Below are positions 4,755-6,329 of a stretch of 6,329 nucleotides of DNA, piece after piece. This DNA comes from Chthoniobacterales bacterium. Its GTDB lineage: Bacteria; Verrucomicrobiota; Verrucomicrobiia; Chthoniobacterales; UBA6821. Position 1 is the stretch's first letter, and each line of letters opens with the position of its first letter. The DNA lies in contig JAIPKF010000088.1 of assembly GCA_021733705.1 (NCBI GenBank), positions 1 to 6,329 on the forward strand, given 5' to 3'. The notes below the pieces were generated by a model. It saw only the letters and a list, made by a program, of their open reading frames with translations, did no database searches and was not told the DNA's origin. A program made the position numbers and the translations under genes.

Positions 4755-5690
4755 TCATGGTTTCATCACAGCGTTTTTCTCTTGAATCAATGTGGTGATC
4801 TTGAGTGCTAGTTCTAGTGCTGCTGCGGCTTCATGGCCTGTGACACGTGGTTGTACACCAGTACGGGCACACTCGATAAAAGAAGTAAGTTCGCGCTGAA
4901 GCGGCTCTCCTTTGATCACTTTAACACGTTTGCGTTGGATCTCTTTTCCATTTAAATGAAGCATGTAACCGTTCTGTTTTTGGTAGTCTAGGGAGAGGTA
5001 GGCATCTTCTTGAAAGATACGAATTTTTCGGACTCGATCGCGACTGATACGACTGGCAGTGAGGTTAGCCACACATCCATTCTCAAAATGAAGGCGCACA
5101 TTAGCAATATCCTCTCCACGGCTTAGAACGGGTATTCCAACCGGATCAATACTCACAACGGGCGAGCGCACAAGGTGCAAAATAATTTCTAAGTCATGAA
5201 TCATCAAATCTAAGACGACCCCAATATCGATACTGCGATTGGGATAGGGAGAAATACGGGTTACTTCAAGAAAACGGGGTTTTTTGAGTTGTTCCTCAAG
5301 AGCCTCAAGAGCTGGATTGAAACGCTCAACATGACCTACTTGAAGGATTGCTTGATGTTCACTTGCTATCGCAGCTAACTCTTGAGCGTGTTCTGTAGTG
5401 CTAGCAATTGGTTTTTCAATGAGAAGATGTTTCCCTTCACGTAGAAGGATACTTCCAATTTCATGATGCGATTCTGTCGGAGTTGCTAGAGTCGCTGCTT
5501 CCACAAGGTTGGAAAATTCCTCCAGAGACTCACAGGCTTTTCCACCATATTTGGCAGCTACTTTTTGGGCAGCACGTTTATCCGCATCAAGAATCGCCAC
5601 TAGGTTGCAATGGGGTAATTCTGAATAAAGACGAGCATGGTTGATTCCAATGTGCCCGATGCCAACAACACCAACATTGATATTTTTCAT
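4755..5690 (-). CDS. Gfo/Idh/MocA-family NAD(P)-dependent oxidoreductase, possibly sugar-nucleotide 3-dehydrogenase (GnnA-like)
   Basis: This 311-residue protein has an N-terminal Rossmann fold (VGVVGIGHIGINHA, residues 6-19, with the GxGxxG dinucleotide loop), a following acidic strand end (AILDAD), the family EKP motif (LLIEKP, 89-94) and QVGHVERFNP (117-126). VLDLMIHDLEIIL (159-171) carries the D-x-x-x-H-D catalytic segment. A C-terminal beta-sheet domain follows (VRLHFENGCVANLTASR). The start is ATG 5690, where the fold begins and 26 bases after the lpxI stop. A GTG at 5744 would overlap lpxI and add 18 residues of no evident family match. It sits between lpxI and lpxB, so its substrate is plausibly a UDP-sugar of the lipid A pathway. 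GnnA of Acidithiobacillus and Leptospira oxidises UDP-GlcNAc at C3 for later amination, but the partner aminotransferase GnnB is not in the window. Family assignment is secure; the substrate is inferred. Confidence 0.9.
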   Translation of the reverse strand: MKNINVGVVGIGHIGINHARLYSELPHCNLVAILDADKRAAQKVAAKYGGKACESLEEFSNLVEAATLATPTESHHEIGSILLREGKHLLIEKPIASTTEHAQELAAIASEHQAILQVGHVERFNPALEALEEQLKKPRFLEVTRISPYPNRSIDIGVVLDLMIHDLEIILHLVRSPVVSIDPVGIPVLSRGEDIANVRLHFENGCVANLTASRISRDRVRKIRIFQEDAYLSLDYQKQNGYMLHLNGKEIQRKRVKVIKGEPLQRELTSFIECARTGVQPRVTGHEAAAALELALKITTLIQEKNAVMKP

Positions 5691-5716
5691 AGGAGGATTG
5701 ATTTCTTGCGTTGCTA

Positions 5717-6329
5717 CTAATGATTCTGCTTTGAAACTCCCCACAACGTGATGCCTAGCTGGCTTGCACGCTGCTGGAGCTTTTCTTTTTCAAGGAGTAA
5801 AGTGACATTTGCCTCTAGAGCGATCAGTGTGACTCCAGATGCAGCTGCTGTTTCTAAAGTACATATTCCGATGACGGGTACATCAAAGCGCATATCGTGA
5901 TGGGGTTTGGAAACTTTGACCATGCATGCTTTGCCTTGGCCTAGTATTCCGCCGCGTTTAATGGCTTCATCGGTTCCTTCAAAACCTTCCACAGCAAGAA
6001 CAGTTCCACGTTTGACAATAACTGTTTGACCAATGTCAAGTCGACTGACCTCTTTGGCAATACGATGTCCAAAAATAACCTCCTCTAGTTGACGGGCGTT
6101 TGGTTTTGGTCCAGCGATAAGACCAGGAGAGGCAAGGTGGCTTTCTAAAAAAGTTGTAGCAGGAAGGAGTGTCACTCCAGCTTTTTCTAACTCATGTGCT
6201 AATGTTGCAAAAAGCGTTTCTGCATTGCGCTCTTGGAGCTGAGCGAGGAGAAGGAGTGTTTTGAAATCAGGACGTAAATCAAAAAGATTTTTTGGAGCAA
6301 TCTGACCAGCCATGATTCCGTGGATTGCT
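5717..6329 (-). CDS. lpxI: UDP-2,3-diacylglucosamine pyrophosphatase LpxI, C-terminal part
   Basis: LpxI hydrolyses UDP-2,3-diacylglucosamine to lipid X and UMP, the step before LpxB, by attack on the alpha phosphate; it is unrelated to LpxH and LpxG. The 203 visible residues cover the end of the N-terminal domain and the whole C-terminal (former DUF1009) domain. The frame stays open to the window edge, and HGIMAGQIAPKNLFDLRPD corresponds to the internal xxMAGxxxxPxLxxLRPD motif of the family. The Met at 6313 is therefore internal, and roughly 70 residues lie outside. Further family marks are DIGQTVIVKRGTVLAVEGFE, GTDEAIKR, MVKVSKPHHDMRFDVPVIG and the ending LGITLWGVSK. The Asp of RFDVPVIG lies in the most conserved C-terminal block, which I take to include the catalytic Asp. 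This is the most 5' gene of the visible operon. Finding LpxI together with LpxB implies a complete lipid A pathway. Confidence 0.94.
   Translation of the reverse strand, partial: AIHGIMAGQIAPKNLFDLRPDFKTLLLLAQLQERNAETLFATLAHELEKAGVTLLPATTFLESHLASPGLIAGPKPNARQLEEVIFGHRIAKEVSRLDIGQTVIVKRGTVLAVEGFEGTDEAIKRGGILGQGKACMVKVSKPHHDMRFDVPVIGICTLETAAASGVTLIALEANVTLLLEKEKLQQRASQLGITLWGVSKQNH

Noticed and set aside
5691..5696. AGGAGG next to the oxidoreductase start
   Set aside because: The motif is on the plus strand while the gene is on the minus strand, so the mRNA reads CCTCCT and it is not a ribosome binding site.
1..6329. CRISPR array, toxin-antitoxin pair, phage or secretion genes
   Set aside because: No regularly spaced repeats and no such proteins were found. 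Apart from the aroD element, the window is housekeeping genes.

Overview
The window comes from a Gram-negative bacterium of moderate to low G+C. It carries lipid A genes (lpxI, lpxB), a class I ribonucleotide reductase tail, a type I dehydroquinase and a queuosine gene. Ribosome binding sites are weak or absent, intergenic gaps are short, and two starts are non-ATG (GTG for queA, TTG for lpxB). My best guess is a member of the Chlamydiota outside the genus Chlamydia, or a similar host-associated lineage. That is a guess from protein feel and layout, because no single marker here fixes the phylum.

Layout. Plus strand: the 3' end of nrdA (1-537), then aroD (670-1512), which carries an in-frame palindromic insertion. 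A tRNA-Glu(CUC) gene on the minus strand (1507-1581) overlaps the last six bases of aroD. A plus-strand pair follows: a small glutaredoxin (1706-1939) and queA (1936-2925), translationally coupled by a 4-base overlap. From 2948 to the end everything is on the minus strand and reads as one operon, in transcription order lpxI (5' end outside the window), a Gfo/Idh/MocA oxidoreductase, lpxB and a HIT-family nucleotide hydrolase/phosphorylase. No stretch above 300 bases lacks a gene. The longest gaps are 538-669, between nrdA and aroD, and 1582-1705, which holds the tRNA upstream region and the grx leader.

How the genes work together. LpxI and LpxB are consecutive lipid A enzymes: UDP-2,3-diacylglucosamine is cut to lipid X, and the two are then condensed to the disaccharide. 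The dehydrogenase between them is a candidate for modifying the sugar nucleotide that feeds the pathway. NrdA ends in the CxxC redox tail that is re-reduced by thioredoxin or glutaredoxin, and a glutaredoxin lies about 1.2 kb away. AroD belongs to the shikimate pathway and QueA to queuosine tRNA modification.

The standout is a 176-177 bp palindromic element inside aroD (727-903). It has perfect 21-bp terminal inverted arms, a nested central palindrome and a possible TTA target duplication. Insert plus duplication is exactly 60 codons, and removing it restores an ordinary dehydroquinase N-terminus. The element is open in the matching frame in both orientations. It resembles in principle the Rickettsia palindromic elements that insert in frame into genes, and I do not recognise it as a described family.
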